41,164 nucleotides of DNA from an uncultured bacterium (GCA_905214795.1 CAJMNM010000029.1:1-41164), one strand, 5' to 3'. Shown: positions 24,958 to 33,656, counted from the first letter of the stretch. Numbers and translations are program-made. Notes: generated by a model from the letters alone, not told the origin.

Positions 24958-26463
24958 ATGAAAAAAGAAACTGTTTTAGCCTTGTTTGTGACATTATGTC
25001 TTGCTTTGCCTTCTTTTGGACAGAACCGTGCGGAAGATCAGCTGAAAGAAGCGCGTGAAAATTTAGAGGCAAACGAATATACCAGAGCCCGATACTTTTT
25101 TGTTCAAGCCTATCACTCTTTTATGAAAGAAAATCGTCTTCGTGAGGCGGTAGATTGTGGTGTGAAAGCCTGTGAGCTTTATCACATGGATAAATTGTAT
25201 ACAGAAGCTTTTGATTTCTTGTTGAAGATAGAGCAAAGTGTATTAAGGGCTTTACCTGCAGATCAGGTTCAGGCCGGAAGATTGCGTTATCCTATTATAA
25301 AAGAGCGTATGCTGATGTATAGCGATATGAAACGTGCCCCGAAGGTGTTTGAGCAATTAAAAAAACTGGAGGAGACAACTGCATTAGCCAATAATGATTC
25401 TCTTTCGGGAGATTTACTTTATACACAAGCCATTTGTTATTATACTTTTGGAATGATTCCCCAGGGAGATAAGGCGCTTCAAACCTTAATCAGTAAGTAC
25501 AGTGGCTTGGATAACTATAATCAGGTGAAGGACTGTTACATGACTTTGATAGATGTGGGACGCAAAGCTAATAGTGCGCGAATGGTAGCAGGAGCTTATG
25601 ACAGTTTTGTAAACTGGAATGATTCTGTGAAAGCAAAGGCTGCAGAAAAACGTTATCAGGCATTAAACAGGAAATATACAGATTCCTTAAAGGTCATAGA
25701 AGAAAAAGACAGTTCTTTGTCTGCCAGACAATATATTATTGTTACGCTGGGTGTCATTCTGGTTATTTTGGCTGCTGTATTGGTACTTGGCGGATTGTTT
25801 TTGGCACGTATTGTTGTTATTTCACGCCGTCGCAAGAAGGATATAGACGAATTGGAAGACAGAAACCGGCAGAAGACCCGTTTTATTCAGAATATTACGG
25901 CACAGATGCAGCCGGCGTTACAACATTTGGACGGTCATTTGCCGGCTGTGCAGGCTATGAAATCTTATCTGGAACATATCGAAGAAATGTCTGTTCTGGA
26001 GAATACGTTGTCCGAACCTTATGAAATGAAAGAGGTCAACATCGCTACGTTCTGTGAACGTGTAATGGAAACTGTCCGTCCGTTGGTACAGCCCGATGTG
26101 GCCTTGGTGGTTAATGCGCCTAAATTGAGTGTGGCGGTCAATGCGGAACATCTGGAACGCCTGCTTGCTCACTTGTTGGTCAATGCCGCACGACATACTC
26201 CTTCCGGCGGAAAAATTACATTGGAATTTAAAAAGCGCAGTGCGCATAGCCATCAGATTAATGTCAGCGATACGGGGGATGGCATTCCGGAAGAAAAACG
26301 TGCGCAGCTGTTTGTTCCGTTTACAGAGGTTAAGGATTTGATGAAGGGCGACGGACTGGGATTGCCTGTTTGTGCGCTTATTGCCCGTAAGATGAACGGT
26401 CAGCTGACTTTGGATACAGGATATACCAAGGGAACCCGTTTTGTACTGGAGCTTCATGTCTGA
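24958..26463 (+). CDS. Histidine-kinase-like membrane sensor lacking the H-box histidine
   Basis: A 501-residue protein, with the start at MKKETVLALF just after the promoter. It has a signal peptide, a helical TPR-like periplasmic region (about 20-255) and one membrane helix (about 262-288, IIVTLGVILVILAAVLVLGG). A dimerisation region follows, then an HATPase domain with N-box HLLVNAARHTPSGG, G1 DTGDGIPEE and G2 GDGLGLPVC. The H-box reads FIQNITAQMQPAL (309-321) where kinases have FxxNxSHExRTPL, so position 315 is Ala, not His. ATP binding looks intact but normal autophosphorylation should not occur. No response regulator is adjacent. It may be a scaffold or a partner of another kinase. Confidence 0.82.
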   Translation: MKKETVLALFVTLCLALPSFGQNRAEDQLKEARENLEANEYTRARYFFVQAYHSFMKENRLREAVDCGVKACELYHMDKLYTEAFDFLLKIEQSVLRALPADQVQAGRLRYPIIKERMLMYSDMKRAPKVFEQLKKLEETTALANNDSLSGDLLYTQAICYYTFGMIPQGDKALQTLISKYSGLDNYNQVKDCYMTLIDVGRKANSARMVAGAYDSFVNWNDSVKAKAAEKRYQALNRKYTDSLKVIEEKDSSLSARQYIIVTLGVILVILAAVLVLGGLFLARIVVISRRRKKDIDELEDRNRQKTRFIQNITAQMQPALQHLDGHLPAVQAMKSYLEHIEEMSVLENTLSEPYEMKEVNIATFCERVMETVRPLVQPDVALVVNAPKLSVAVNAEHLERLLAHLLVNAARHTPSGGKITLEFKKRSAHSHQINVSDTGDGIPEEKRAQLFVPFTEVKDLMKGDGLGLPVCALIARKMNGQLTLDTGYTKGTRFVLELHV

Positions 26464-26522
26464 CAATGATATTAATCCGGATTCCATGTTTGTTTATGCG
26501 GGTAAAGATGTGTTTGCTTTAA

Positions 26523-26543
26523 TTTGCAACCGGATTGCATAAA
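26523..26543. promoter_or_regulatory. Putative metal-regulator operator before the P-type ATPase gene
   Basis: Inverted repeat TGCAA (26525-26529) and TTGCA (26535-26539) around CCGGA, flanked by TT on the left and TAAA on the right. It lies just upstream of the -7 box at 26552 and overlaps the expected -33 position, a repressing location. The Fur-family protein encoded downstream in the same unit is the likely binder. Confidence 0.5.
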
Positions 26544-26551
26544 CTTCTTTC

Positions 26552-26559
26552 TACATTTG
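26552..26559 (+). promoter_or_regulatory. -7 box of the P-type ATPase-Fur unit
   Basis: TACATTTG matches TAnnTTTG 27 nt before the ATG at 26587. A TTTG at standard spacing is not present, which fits a weak or regulated promoter. Confidence 0.5.
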
Positions 26560-26586
26560 CATTGTTGTAGAAGAAAGACCAAACAC

Positions 26587-28584
26587 ATGAAAGATATGGA
26601 AATAAAGTCTCAATCTAAGAGTCAGTCCGGTGAATGTTGTGATGAACATGCTGTCTGCGGCCATTCTTGTGGTTGCAGTCATCATCACAGTAACTCTGAT
26701 AACCGTTTGTGGGAGATAGGACTTCCTTTATTGTCATTTTGTCTGTTGACTGCCGGTATGATTCTAAGTCACAGCGCGGCAGACTGGTTCTGTTCCGGTT
26801 CGGTTAGCTTGCTCTGGTATCTGGCCGCCTTTTTGCCGGTTGGTATTCCCGTGTTACATGAAGCTGTTGAGGCCGCCAGGCAAAAAGATTATTTCAGTGA
26901 GTTTACATTAATGGTTGTGGCCTCAATAGGTGCTTTTTGCATAGGTGAATATCCCGAAGCTGTAGCTGTCATGCTTTTTTATACAATAGGAGAGACCTTT
27001 CAGCATCATGCTGTGGACAAAGCCACACGGCATATAAGTACCTTGCTTGATGTGCGTCCGGAAAAGGCATCCGTATTTCGGGACGGGAGGTATATTCAAG
27101 TGTCTCCAAAAGATGTGATGGTTGGTGAGCGGATAGAGCTCAAACCCGGTGAACGGGTACCGTTGGACGGCTTTCTGGATGAGCAGGAGGCTTATTTTGA
27201 TACTTCAACCTTGACCGGTGAAAGTTTGCCGCAGGCTGTCGCAAAAGGCAGGGAAGTATTAGCAGGGGCCATAGTGTTGGGACAGACAGTACATATTATG
27301 GTGTCACGTCCTTATGGACAAAGCATGCTGGCCCGTATATTGGACATGGTTAAGGATGCCACAGAACGTAAGTCTCCGGCCGAGTTGTTTATCCGGCGTT
27401 TTGCACGGATTTATACACCGGTTGTTATTCTGTTGGCAGCGTTGATAACTTTCCTGCCGGCCGTTTTTTCTTTAATATCACCCACTTTTTCTTATGTGTT
27501 TGCTGATTGGCTTTACAGAGGTCTGGTCTTTCTGGTAATATCTTGTCCGTGCGCTTTGGTTGTCAGTGTGCCGTTAGGTTATTTTGCCGGTATTGGAGCT
27601 GCATCGCGTTTGGGTATCTTGTTTAAGGGAGGTAATTATTTAGATGCTATAGCCCGTGTAAACGCAGTGGCTTTTGATAAAACCGGAACGCTTACCACTG
27701 GTCGTTTCGAAGTGACAGAAGTTTTTAGCGAGACGATGGCCGAGGATGAATTGCTTGGCCTGGTTGCCTCACTTGAATATGCCAGTACTCACCCGATAGC
27801 CCGTGCTCTGGTGGCTTATGCGGAAGAAAAGGGCGTCTGCGTTCAAAAAGACGTAGCGGTGAAGGAGCTTTCCGGATTCGGTCTGGAAGCGGTTGTTAAC
27901 GGTCAGCAGGTTTTGGTAGGCAATATGCGTTTATTGTCAAATCGGGGTATTGTGGTATCAGATTCAAGAACGAATGTATCTGGAACAGCTGTGGCTTGTG
28001 CGGTTGACGGACATTATGCAGGTGAAATATTTTTGTCCGATACGGTAAAATCCGATGCGGCAGATACAATATCCCGTCTTCAGACTATGGGTATTGATGA
28101 CTTGATTTTGTTGTCTGGCGACAGGAAAGAAATAGTAGAGGAATATGCCCGTCGCTTACATATAAACAAGGCTTTCGGCGGTCTTTTGCCGGCAGATAAA
28201 GCCGGGTATGTGGAGCGGCTCGTTAATCAGCCGGGTAAAACTGTTGCTTTCGTCGGAGATGGTATGAACGACGCACCGGTATTGGCATTAAGTGATGTCG
28301 GTGTGGCAATGGGAGGATTAGGAGCAGATGCGGCAATAGAGAGTGCGGATGTGGTTATTCAGACAGACCAGCCATCCAAAGTAGTCACAGCCATACAGGT
28401 AGGGCGCTATACACGATATATTGTCCGTCAGAACATATTGGGTACCATAACGGTTAAATTAGTCATTCTGTTGGCCGGAGCTTTGGGCGTGGCTTCACTG
28501 TGGAGCGCTGTTTTTGCGGATGTTGGCGTCGCGTTGTTGGCCATTTTAAATTCAATGCGTATCTTCGGGAAGAAATTCGAATAA
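26587..28584 (+). CDS. P1B-type heavy-metal ATPase (zinc/cadmium/lead exporter type)
   Basis: A 665-residue ion pump, started at MKDMEIKS just downstream of the promoter. The N-terminus is a short Cys/His-rich tail (ECCDEHAVCGHSCGCSHHH) in place of a full HMA domain. The CPC metal site is at 320-322, the phosphorylated Asp is D364 in DKTGTLT, the P1B His-Pro pair is H402-P403, and GDGMNDAP is at 557-564. The CPC motif plus the His/Cys tail fits Zn2+, Cd2+ or Pb2+ export (ZntA/CadA group), though copper cannot be excluded by eye. The downstream Fur-family gene 7 nt later suggests metal-dependent control of its own operon. Confidence 0.9.
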   Translation: MKDMEIKSQSKSQSGECCDEHAVCGHSCGCSHHHSNSDNRLWEIGLPLLSFCLLTAGMILSHSAADWFCSGSVSLLWYLAAFLPVGIPVLHEAVEAARQKDYFSEFTLMVVASIGAFCIGEYPEAVAVMLFYTIGETFQHHAVDKATRHISTLLDVRPEKASVFRDGRYIQVSPKDVMVGERIELKPGERVPLDGFLDEQEAYFDTSTLTGESLPQAVAKGREVLAGAIVLGQTVHIMVSRPYGQSMLARILDMVKDATERKSPAELFIRRFARIYTPVVILLAALITFLPAVFSLISPTFSYVFADWLYRGLVFLVISCPCALVVSVPLGYFAGIGAASRLGILFKGGNYLDAIARVNAVAFDKTGTLTTGRFEVTEVFSETMAEDELLGLVASLEYASTHPIARALVAYAEEKGVCVQKDVAVKELSGFGLEAVVNGQQVLVGNMRLLSNRGIVVSDSRTNVSGTAVACAVDGHYAGEIFLSDTVKSDAADTISRLQTMGIDDLILLSGDRKEIVEEYARRLHINKAFGGLLPADKAGYVERLVNQPGKTVAFVGDGMNDAPVLALSDVGVAMGGLGADAAIESADVVIQTDQPSKVVTAIQVGRYTRYIVRQNILGTITVKLVILLAGALGVASLWSAVFADVGVALLAILNSMRIFGKKFE

Positions 28585-28591
28585 ATCAAAA

Positions 28592-29023
28592 ATGATGGAC
28601 GAAGAAAAATATAGTATAATTCTTCAAAAGAAAGGATTAAAGTCTACGGCAAACAGACTTCTGATTCTTCGTGCAATGTTGTCGGTGGCACGCCCTGTGT
28701 CGGTGCACGACTTGGAGGATATTTTACTCACGGTAGATAAATCAAGCATATTCAGAGTGCTCACTCTTTTTGTCGCTCATCATGTGGCGCATGCTATAGA
28801 GGATGGAAGTGGTGTGCTTAAATATGAGATTTGCGGTGGTGAGGATGCTTGCACGATAGATGACATGCATACACATTTTTATTGTGAACTTTGTCACAGA
28901 ACTTTTTGTTTCAAGTCCATCCATGTGCCCACTGTCGAATTACCCGAGGGGTTCACTATGACTTCTGTTAACTACATGGTTAAAGGTATTTGTCCTGAAT
29001 GTAGCCGTTCCGGCAAGGAATGA
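28592..29023 (+). CDS. Fur-family metal-responsive repressor
   Basis: A 143-residue regulator with a winged-helix N-terminal half (about 5-75, KSTANRLLILRAMLSVARPV then VDKSSIFRVLTLFVAHHVAH) and a C-terminal dimerisation/metal half. It has the HTHFYCELCHRTFCF segment and the CPEC pair near the end; together these two CxxC pairs would make the structural zinc site. Co-transcription with a metal exporter points to zinc or cadmium sensing rather than iron. It probably acts at the inverted repeat at 26523-26543. Confidence 0.88.
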   Translation: MMDEEKYSIILQKKGLKSTANRLLILRAMLSVARPVSVHDLEDILLTVDKSSIFRVLTLFVAHHVAHAIEDGSGVLKYEICGGEDACTIDDMHTHFYCELCHRTFCFKSIHVPTVELPEGFTMTSVNYMVKGICPECSRSGKE

Positions 29024-29073
29024 GAAGCGTTTCTTATAATATTTTTATTGTCAGATTTTAAAAGCATCTTAAA

Positions 29074-29730
29074 ATGGATTTTTCAACCAATCATAAAGTA
29101 CCGGAAGAATTGACATGTGTTGATTGTGGAACACAAAACTGTAAATATAAAGACCGTACATATCCGCATTTCTGTTTGACTTCTAATTTAGAGGAATCCG
29201 ATATGCAATGGGCATTGGAGCGTTACGATGAAGGACGTAACCATGAGATAATGGTTGCCAGTGCGGAAGTAGAATACGAAGGATATTGTCGTTTAACCCG
29301 TGTGGAAGAGATTATGATGTTTGCACGTAAAATTGGTGCTCATAAAATCGGCATAGCTAATTGTATCGGATTGATAAAAGAAGCGCGTATCTTTGCCCGT
29401 ATTCTCCGTGCTAATGGTTTTGAGGCATATTCGGTAATATGTAAGGTTGGAGGGAAATCAAAATCCTCAATAGGTATACCGCGTGAATGTGAATCGATAG
29501 GAGCGGCCATGTGTAATCCTATTTTGCAGGCCCGTTTATTGAACGAAGCTCATACAGACCTTAATGTGGTCATCGGACTTTGCGTAGGCCACGACAGCCT
29601 GTTCTATAAATATTCCGAAGCCTATGTGACAACATTGGTAACCAAAGATCGTGTTACAGGAAATAACCCGGCAGCCGCGCTCTATACGGCAGAATCGTAT
29701 TATAAGAAGAAACTTAATTTGGATAAATAG
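29074..29730 (+). CDS. DUF1847 Cys-rich protein
   Basis: A 218-residue protein of the DUF1847 family, found mostly in anaerobes and often annotated as a metal-binding protein. The N-terminus has CVDCGTQNCKYKDRTYPHFC with four Cys, a probable metal or cluster site; further Cys occur in GIANCIGLIKEAR, VICKVGGKSKSS and GLCVGHDSLF. No export signal is seen. It lies 50 nt after the Fur-family gene on the same strand, so it may belong to the same metal-responsive unit. Its biochemical role is not known. Confidence 0.82.
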   Translation: MDFSTNHKVPEELTCVDCGTQNCKYKDRTYPHFCLTSNLEESDMQWALERYDEGRNHEIMVASAEVEYEGYCRLTRVEEIMMFARKIGAHKIGIANCIGLIKEARIFARILRANGFEAYSVICKVGGKSKSSIGIPRECESIGAAMCNPILQARLLNEAHTDLNVVIGLCVGHDSLFYKYSEAYVTTLVTKDRVTGNNPAAALYTAESYYKKKLNLDK

Positions 29731-29792
29731 TATGGATACGTTTTGTTAAAAATAAAGTGAAACTTATTAAGTATATGTAATCATATCAACTT

Positions 29793-30278
29793 ATGATGAA
29801 AAAATTGTCTGTTTTTGTATTGGGGTTATTGTGTGTTATTGCCTGTTCTGAGGAATCGCCGTTTGAGAAAAGAGGTGAGGTTAAAAAACGTATAGAAATA
29901 TCTTTTTCAGGTAATATGGAAAATATAGTTTCCTGGGCACAATTTTCAATATACTCAGAAGATGGTATGAGTTTTAATTATATACATAATGAAGATACCA
30001 TCTGTATTGAAGATGGTTTGTATAAATCTGTAGACGAAGATTTTTATTATCCATTAATAGTTTTTGAAAAACAATATAAATATAATATTTCAGTATTTCA
30101 TTTTGCTATAAAATATTTAAAACGAACATCTAATCCTATAGAAGAAGATGATTTGTCAATTCAGATTAAAGCTTTTGAAAATGGTAAACTTAGTAAAGAA
30201 GAAACTCGTGTAATGAGGGCTTATGAAATAAATGAGAGGCCAGACGCTGATGAATATATATATCGCTTTGTTTTTTAG
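29793..30278 (+). CDS. Small lipoprotein of unknown function
   Basis: A 161-residue protein with a lipoprotein signal (MMKKLSVFVLGLLCVIAC) and lipobox Cys at about 18. The residues after Cys are SEES, an acidic stretch like the export signal that sends Bacteroidetes lipoproteins to the cell surface. The mature part is AT-coded, beta-rich and matches no family I know. It is the last gene before the second copy of the non-coding element. Confidence 0.7.
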   Translation: MMKKLSVFVLGLLCVIACSEESPFEKRGEVKKRIEISFSGNMENIVSWAQFSIYSEDGMSFNYIHNEDTICIEDGLYKSVDEDFYYPLIVFEKQYKYNISVFHFAIKYLKRTSNPIEEDDLSIQIKAFENGKLSKEETRVMRAYEINERPDADEYIYRFVF

Positions 30279-30344
30279 TAATTGTATATATAGTGTTTTT
30301 GTATTTCTTTTTACATTCTTTGTGCTTTATCAATTAGATTGTCC

Positions 30345-30915
30345 CCTGCGTTTTCCCTAAGAAGTTATTTTTTTCATTTTATCCTTCACTTCTTCACATT
30401 CGGGGTTAATGTCTTGATTGAAATGATATTATGTGTGAAGGGTATGTTTCACAAGTCCTTCACAATATGTTTCACATGAATTGTTGTTTTGTAATAAAAT
30501 ATTAAAAACAGATCAAAAACGGGTACGGTTATGAGTTTTTCCGTAACCGTGCAGAAATATATTCCGGTACTGTTACGAAGAAATCCATAACCGTGGAGAA
30601 AAAAGTTCATAACAGTATAGGCTTGTACTCGTAACCGTATACAAAAAAAGTCATGACCGTATGCGTTTTGATTTTGTAAATATTTAATATTTTTTAGCAC
30701 AAAAATGGAGAGAAAAGGAGTGTGAATGAGCAAAACTTAACAAAATATAAATATATGTTTACTTTTCCTGAGAGGAAGTATGAATTGAAGTAATATGGCA
30801 CACAGTCAGTATATTTAATGCAGCGTGTGAAGGATAACCCTTCACACGCAATTTGCTTTTATACAGAATGTTAAGCCATGATGTGAAGGGGTGAAGGACT
30901 TTTTTAGGAAAACTA
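30345..30915. repeat. Copy 2 of the ~0.5 kb non-coding element
   Basis: Same order and orientation as 6327-6820: a T-rich entry, CCTTCAC/GTGAAGG words (30381-30480), then an array of TACGGTTATG, CGTAACCGT, TACTGTTACG, CATAACCGT, CGTAACCGTA and CATGACCGTA words (about 30528-30665), a hairpin (30823-30849), and GTGAAGGGGTGAAGGA at the end. Words alternate in orientation. No real gene overlaps it. It differs from copy 1 at many positions while the word types and their order persist, which suggests old duplication or a dispersed family. Confidence 0.65.
30823..30849. repeat. Perfect hairpin inside element copy 2
   Basis: GCGTGTGAAGG (30823-30833), loop ATAAC, and CCTTCACACGC (30839-30849) form a perfect 11-bp stem. 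The counterpart in copy 1 keeps the 5-nt loop and the inner 8 bp. There is no T-run after it, so it is not an ordinary terminator. Confidence 0.75.
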
Positions 30916-31109
30916 TATTTGATTGAAAAACAGTGGATTTTCCGCTCCGGTGAAGGAGAAGCAGATGTGACTGCTGATTAATGCAAATGGCGGGAAGCGG
31001 GAAGTCTTTTGTCGGATGTTATATATTGGTTTATGGCGAGTTTGTTTTGTTTTCGTATATTTTGGATATGATAGGCTCGCATATTCTAAAGTTAAAACTA
31101 TGTGTCCCG

Positions 31110-31311
31110 TTTGTCTTTGCGCTCGTCTTTTGTTATATTTGTAGAATATAGGATGCGGCTCGGCCATGACAAATTTTGAAAACTTCGTTTTCGCTTTGCC
31201 ATCGCGCTCGCCTTTCGCTATATTTGTAGAATATAGGATGTGGCTCGGCCATGACAAATCTTGGAAACTTTGTTTCCGCTTTGCCGTCACGCTCGCCTTT
31301 CACTATATTTG
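31110..31311 (+). promoter_or_regulatory. Three tandem promoters in an 85-bp repeat upstream of the dehydrogenase gene
   Basis: Three exact TATATTTG boxes (31134-31141, 31219-31226, 31304-31311) are spaced exactly 85 bp apart, each with TTTG exactly 20 nt upstream (31110-31113, 31195-31198, 31280-31283). Two full 85-bp units (31142-31226, 31227-31311) follow a partial one. The units differ at eight positions, all transitions. Each full unit has a small hairpin: GAAAAC/GTTTTC at 31178-31192 and GGAAAC/GTTTCC at 31263-31277, in which one base pair changed on both sides. The last box is 37 nt before the dehydrogenase start. Confidence 0.7.
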
Positions 31312-31348
31312 TATACGATAATTTTTTAATACAGAAGGAGGGTAAACA

Positions 31349-32392
31349 ATGTTAGCATATACTTATGTAAAACAGGGACTGTTCAGGATGTTGGATAAAC
31401 CCAAGCCTGAGCTTCAGGGACCGCGTGACGCGATTGTACGTGTTACGTTGGGAAGCATTTGTACGAGTGATTTACATATTAAGCATGGCAGCGTGCCGCG
31501 TGCGGTTCCGGGCATAACAGTGGGCCACGAGATGGTGGGCATAGTGGAAGAAGTGGGAGATGAGGTGAAGAATGTCCGGCAAGGCGACCGTGTGACGGTC
31601 AATGTGGAGACCTTTTGTGGTGAATGTTTCTTTTGCAGGCATGGTTTTGTGAATAATTGTACAGACGAAAACGGCGGATGGGCTTTGGGTTGCCGTATTG
31701 ACGGCGGACAGGCGGAATATGTTCGGGTTCCTTATGCCGATCAGGGGTTGAACAGGATTCCCGACACGGTGAGTGACGAACAGGCGCTTTTTGTGGGGGA
31801 TATTCTGGCTACCGGTTTCTGGGCCGCACGCATTTCTGAGATAAAACCGGACGATACAGTGCTGATTATCGGAGCCGGACCTACCGGAATCTGTACTTTG
31901 CTTTGTGCCCGTTTGAAAGGTCCGCATAAGATTATTGTGTGTGAAAAGTCGGCCGAACGTATTCGTTTTGTCAAGGCGCATTATCCCGATGTGCTGCTTG
32001 TAGAACCGGAACAATGTAAGGACCTTGTGATGACAGAAAGCGCGCATGGCGGAGCTGATGTTGTCATCGAGGTGGCGGGTGGTGAAGATACGTTCCGCAT
32101 GGCGTGGGACTGTGCCCGTCCTAATGCGGTTGTGACGATAGTGGCGATGTACGACCGTCCGCAGATTCTTCCTTTACCGGACATGTATGGAAAGAATCTT
32201 ATCTTCAAGACGGGGGGAGTGGATGGTTGTGACAGCGATGAGATTCTGCGTCTGATTGAAGCCGGAAAGATAGATACAACTCCCCTCATTACGCATCGTT
32301 TCGGATTAAAGGATATCGAAAAGGCTTATCAGTTGTTTGAGAACCGGCTCGACGGCGTGATAAAAGTTGCCATTAAGGGAACGGCTGATTGA
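31349..32392 (+). CDS. Zinc-dependent alcohol dehydrogenase family protein
   Basis: A 347-residue medium-chain dehydrogenase/reductase. The catalytic zinc ligands appear as C38 (SICTSDLH), H60-E61 (GHEMVG) and D151 (VGDILATGF). The structural zinc loop has four Cys (C90, C93, C96, C104). The nucleotide fold GAGPTG is at 175-180 (sequence VLIIGAGPTGICTLL), followed by an acidic strand end VCEKSAER. It oxidises an alcohol or reduces an aldehyde/ketone with NAD(P)H. The start has a strong AGGAGGG site. It lies 83 nt before the flavin reductase gene, probably in one transcript driven by the tandem promoters. Confidence 0.92.
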   Translation: MLAYTYVKQGLFRMLDKPKPELQGPRDAIVRVTLGSICTSDLHIKHGSVPRAVPGITVGHEMVGIVEEVGDEVKNVRQGDRVTVNVETFCGECFFCRHGFVNNCTDENGGWALGCRIDGGQAEYVRVPYADQGLNRIPDTVSDEQALFVGDILATGFWAARISEIKPDDTVLIIGAGPTGICTLLCARLKGPHKIIVCEKSAERIRFVKAHYPDVLLVEPEQCKDLVMTESAHGGADVVIEVAGGEDTFRMAWDCARPNAVVTIVAMYDRPQILPLPDMYGKNLIFKTGGVDGCDSDEILRLIEAGKIDTTPLITHRFGLKDIEKAYQLFENRLDGVIKVAIKGTAD

Positions 32393-32475
32393 TATGTTGG
32401 TTGTCTGTTGCATAGCCTTTTTTCGGAAAGGTTATAAAATATAATATGTAAAACATAATTAAAGAAAGGAATAAG

Positions 32476-33036
32476 ATGAGAAAGAATTTCGGAAAGAAGA
32501 CATGGTTATATCCTATGCCTGTTTTTATTGTAGCGGCTTATGATGAGGCTGGAAGACCCAATGCCATGAATGCGGCTTGGGGCGGTATTTATACCGATGA
32601 CATGGTTGGTATTTGTCTGGCCGAGAGTCATAAGACCACAAAGGATATATTAAAGACAGGTGCGTTTACGGTCAGTATGGCTACTGCAGATTATGTGGCT
32701 GCCTGTGATTATCTGGGTTTAGTTTCGGGTAATACAGAGCCGGACAAAGTGGAAAAGTCGGGTTTGCATGTCGTGAAGTCGGATTTCGTCAATGCGCCTT
32801 TGATTGAAGAGTTGCCCATGACGTTGGAATGTGAATTGGTTTCTTATGATAAAGAAAGCAATCATCTGACAGGGCGTATAGTCAATGTATCTGTATCTGA
32901 GGATGTGTTGGATGCCGAAGGAAAAATAGATCCTTCAAAAATGCGTCCGATAACATATGACCCGGTTAATCATGATTATCTGGTATTGGGTGAGAAAGTA
33001 GGAAAGGCTTTTTCAGACGGTAAAGCGTTGAAGTGA
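32476..33036 (+). CDS. Flavin reductase family protein
   Basis: A 186-residue FMN-binding split-barrel protein of the flavin reductase-like family. Signs are KTWLYPMPVFIVAAYDEAGRPNAMNAAWGG at the N-terminus, the SHKTTKDILKTGAFTVSMAT strand-helix, and a C-terminal RPITYDPVNHDYLVLGEKVG. Anaerobe members may act as flavodoxin-like electron carriers or reductases. It is paired with the upstream dehydrogenase and ends at a strong terminator. Confidence 0.87.
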   Translation: MRKNFGKKTWLYPMPVFIVAAYDEAGRPNAMNAAWGGIYTDDMVGICLAESHKTTKDILKTGAFTVSMATADYVAACDYLGLVSGNTEPDKVEKSGLHVVKSDFVNAPLIEELPMTLECELVSYDKESNHLTGRIVNVSVSEDVLDAEGKIDPSKMRPITYDPVNHDYLVLGEKVGKAFSDGKALK

Positions 33037-33058
33037 TTTTATACGTTTCTCATGACAT

Positions 33059-33097
33059 AAAAATACCCGACGGCCGGAAGGCAAGTCGGGTATTTTT
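33059..33097. terminator. Bidirectional terminator between the flavin reductase and rhodanese genes
   Basis: AAAAATACCCGAC (33059-33071) pairs perfectly with GTCGGGTATTTTT (33085-33097), giving A- and T-runs for both strands, as expected between convergent genes. Confidence 0.88.
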
Positions 33098-33130
33098 ATG
33101 TTTCTGTTTGCGAGCGGTTTGAAAAGAGAT

Positions 33131-33532
33131 TTATTTTTCTATGCTTTTTCCCTCTTTAATCCATCCCATGTAACCTGTGTCGAGTTCTACCACTTTATAT
33201 TTCAGTCGGCTTAATATACCGGCCGCTTTTTTGCTTCGGTTGCCGCTGCGGCAATAAAGTGCTATGGTCTTGTCTTTGGGCAGTTGTGAGAGACAAGCCT
33301 TGTCGAAGCCCGGTTGCAGCACATCGATGTTGATGGCGCCGGCGATGTGCCCTTCTTCAAATTCGTCGATTGTTCTGACGTCAAGTCGTACGACATTGGT
33401 ATCGGCGATGCATTGCTCGAATTTCTTGACCGATACAGACTGAAAACGGTCTGCCGAAGCCTTACAGCCGAAAAGGCTGCATAACATTGTGCTTATTCCC
33501 ATAATGGTAGTGTGATAATGATTTAGTTTCAT
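33131..33532 (-). CDS. Exported rhodanese-like sulfurtransferase
   Basis: A 133-residue protein with a short hydrophobic N-terminus ending SLFGC (Cys 23), a probable lipobox, followed by one rhodanese domain (about 35-130). The domain has DVRTIDEFEEGHIAGAINI, and the catalytic Cys is C94 in YCRSGNRS, a standard six-residue active loop. It could move sulfane sulfur or act on thiols in the envelope. It follows the transglutaminase-like gene by 124 bp on the same strand, so linkage is uncertain. Confidence 0.87.
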   Translation of the reverse strand: MKLNHYHTTIMGISTMLCSLFGCKASADRFQSVSVKKFEQCIADTNVVRLDVRTIDEFEEGHIAGAINIDVLQPGFDKACLSQLPKDKTIALYCRSGNRSKKAAGILSRLKYKVVELDTGYMGWIKEGKSIEK

Positions 33533-33656
33533 TTGTGTGTGTTATTTTCTTTATTTTGTCTGTGTCGGCTTTGCTGTAGTTGAACACAGATTAATCGACA
33601 GTAAAGTTAGGAATTTAAAATGAAACTGATGAACATATCATATTTATATTTAATCG

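Noticed and set aside
30449..30733. Minus-strand open frame inside element copy 2
   Set aside because: It lies wholly within the repeat array, has low-complexity composition and no equivalent in copy 1.
30913..31290. Minus-strand open frame across the tandem promoter repeats
   Set aside because: Its repeated peptide is just the 85-bp repeat read in shifting frames (85 is not a multiple of 3).
32396..32440. Terminator between the dehydrogenase and flavin reductase genes
   Set aside because: The GCCTTTTTT/AAAGG pairing is short and weak and lacks a proper T-run, so co-transcription is more likely.
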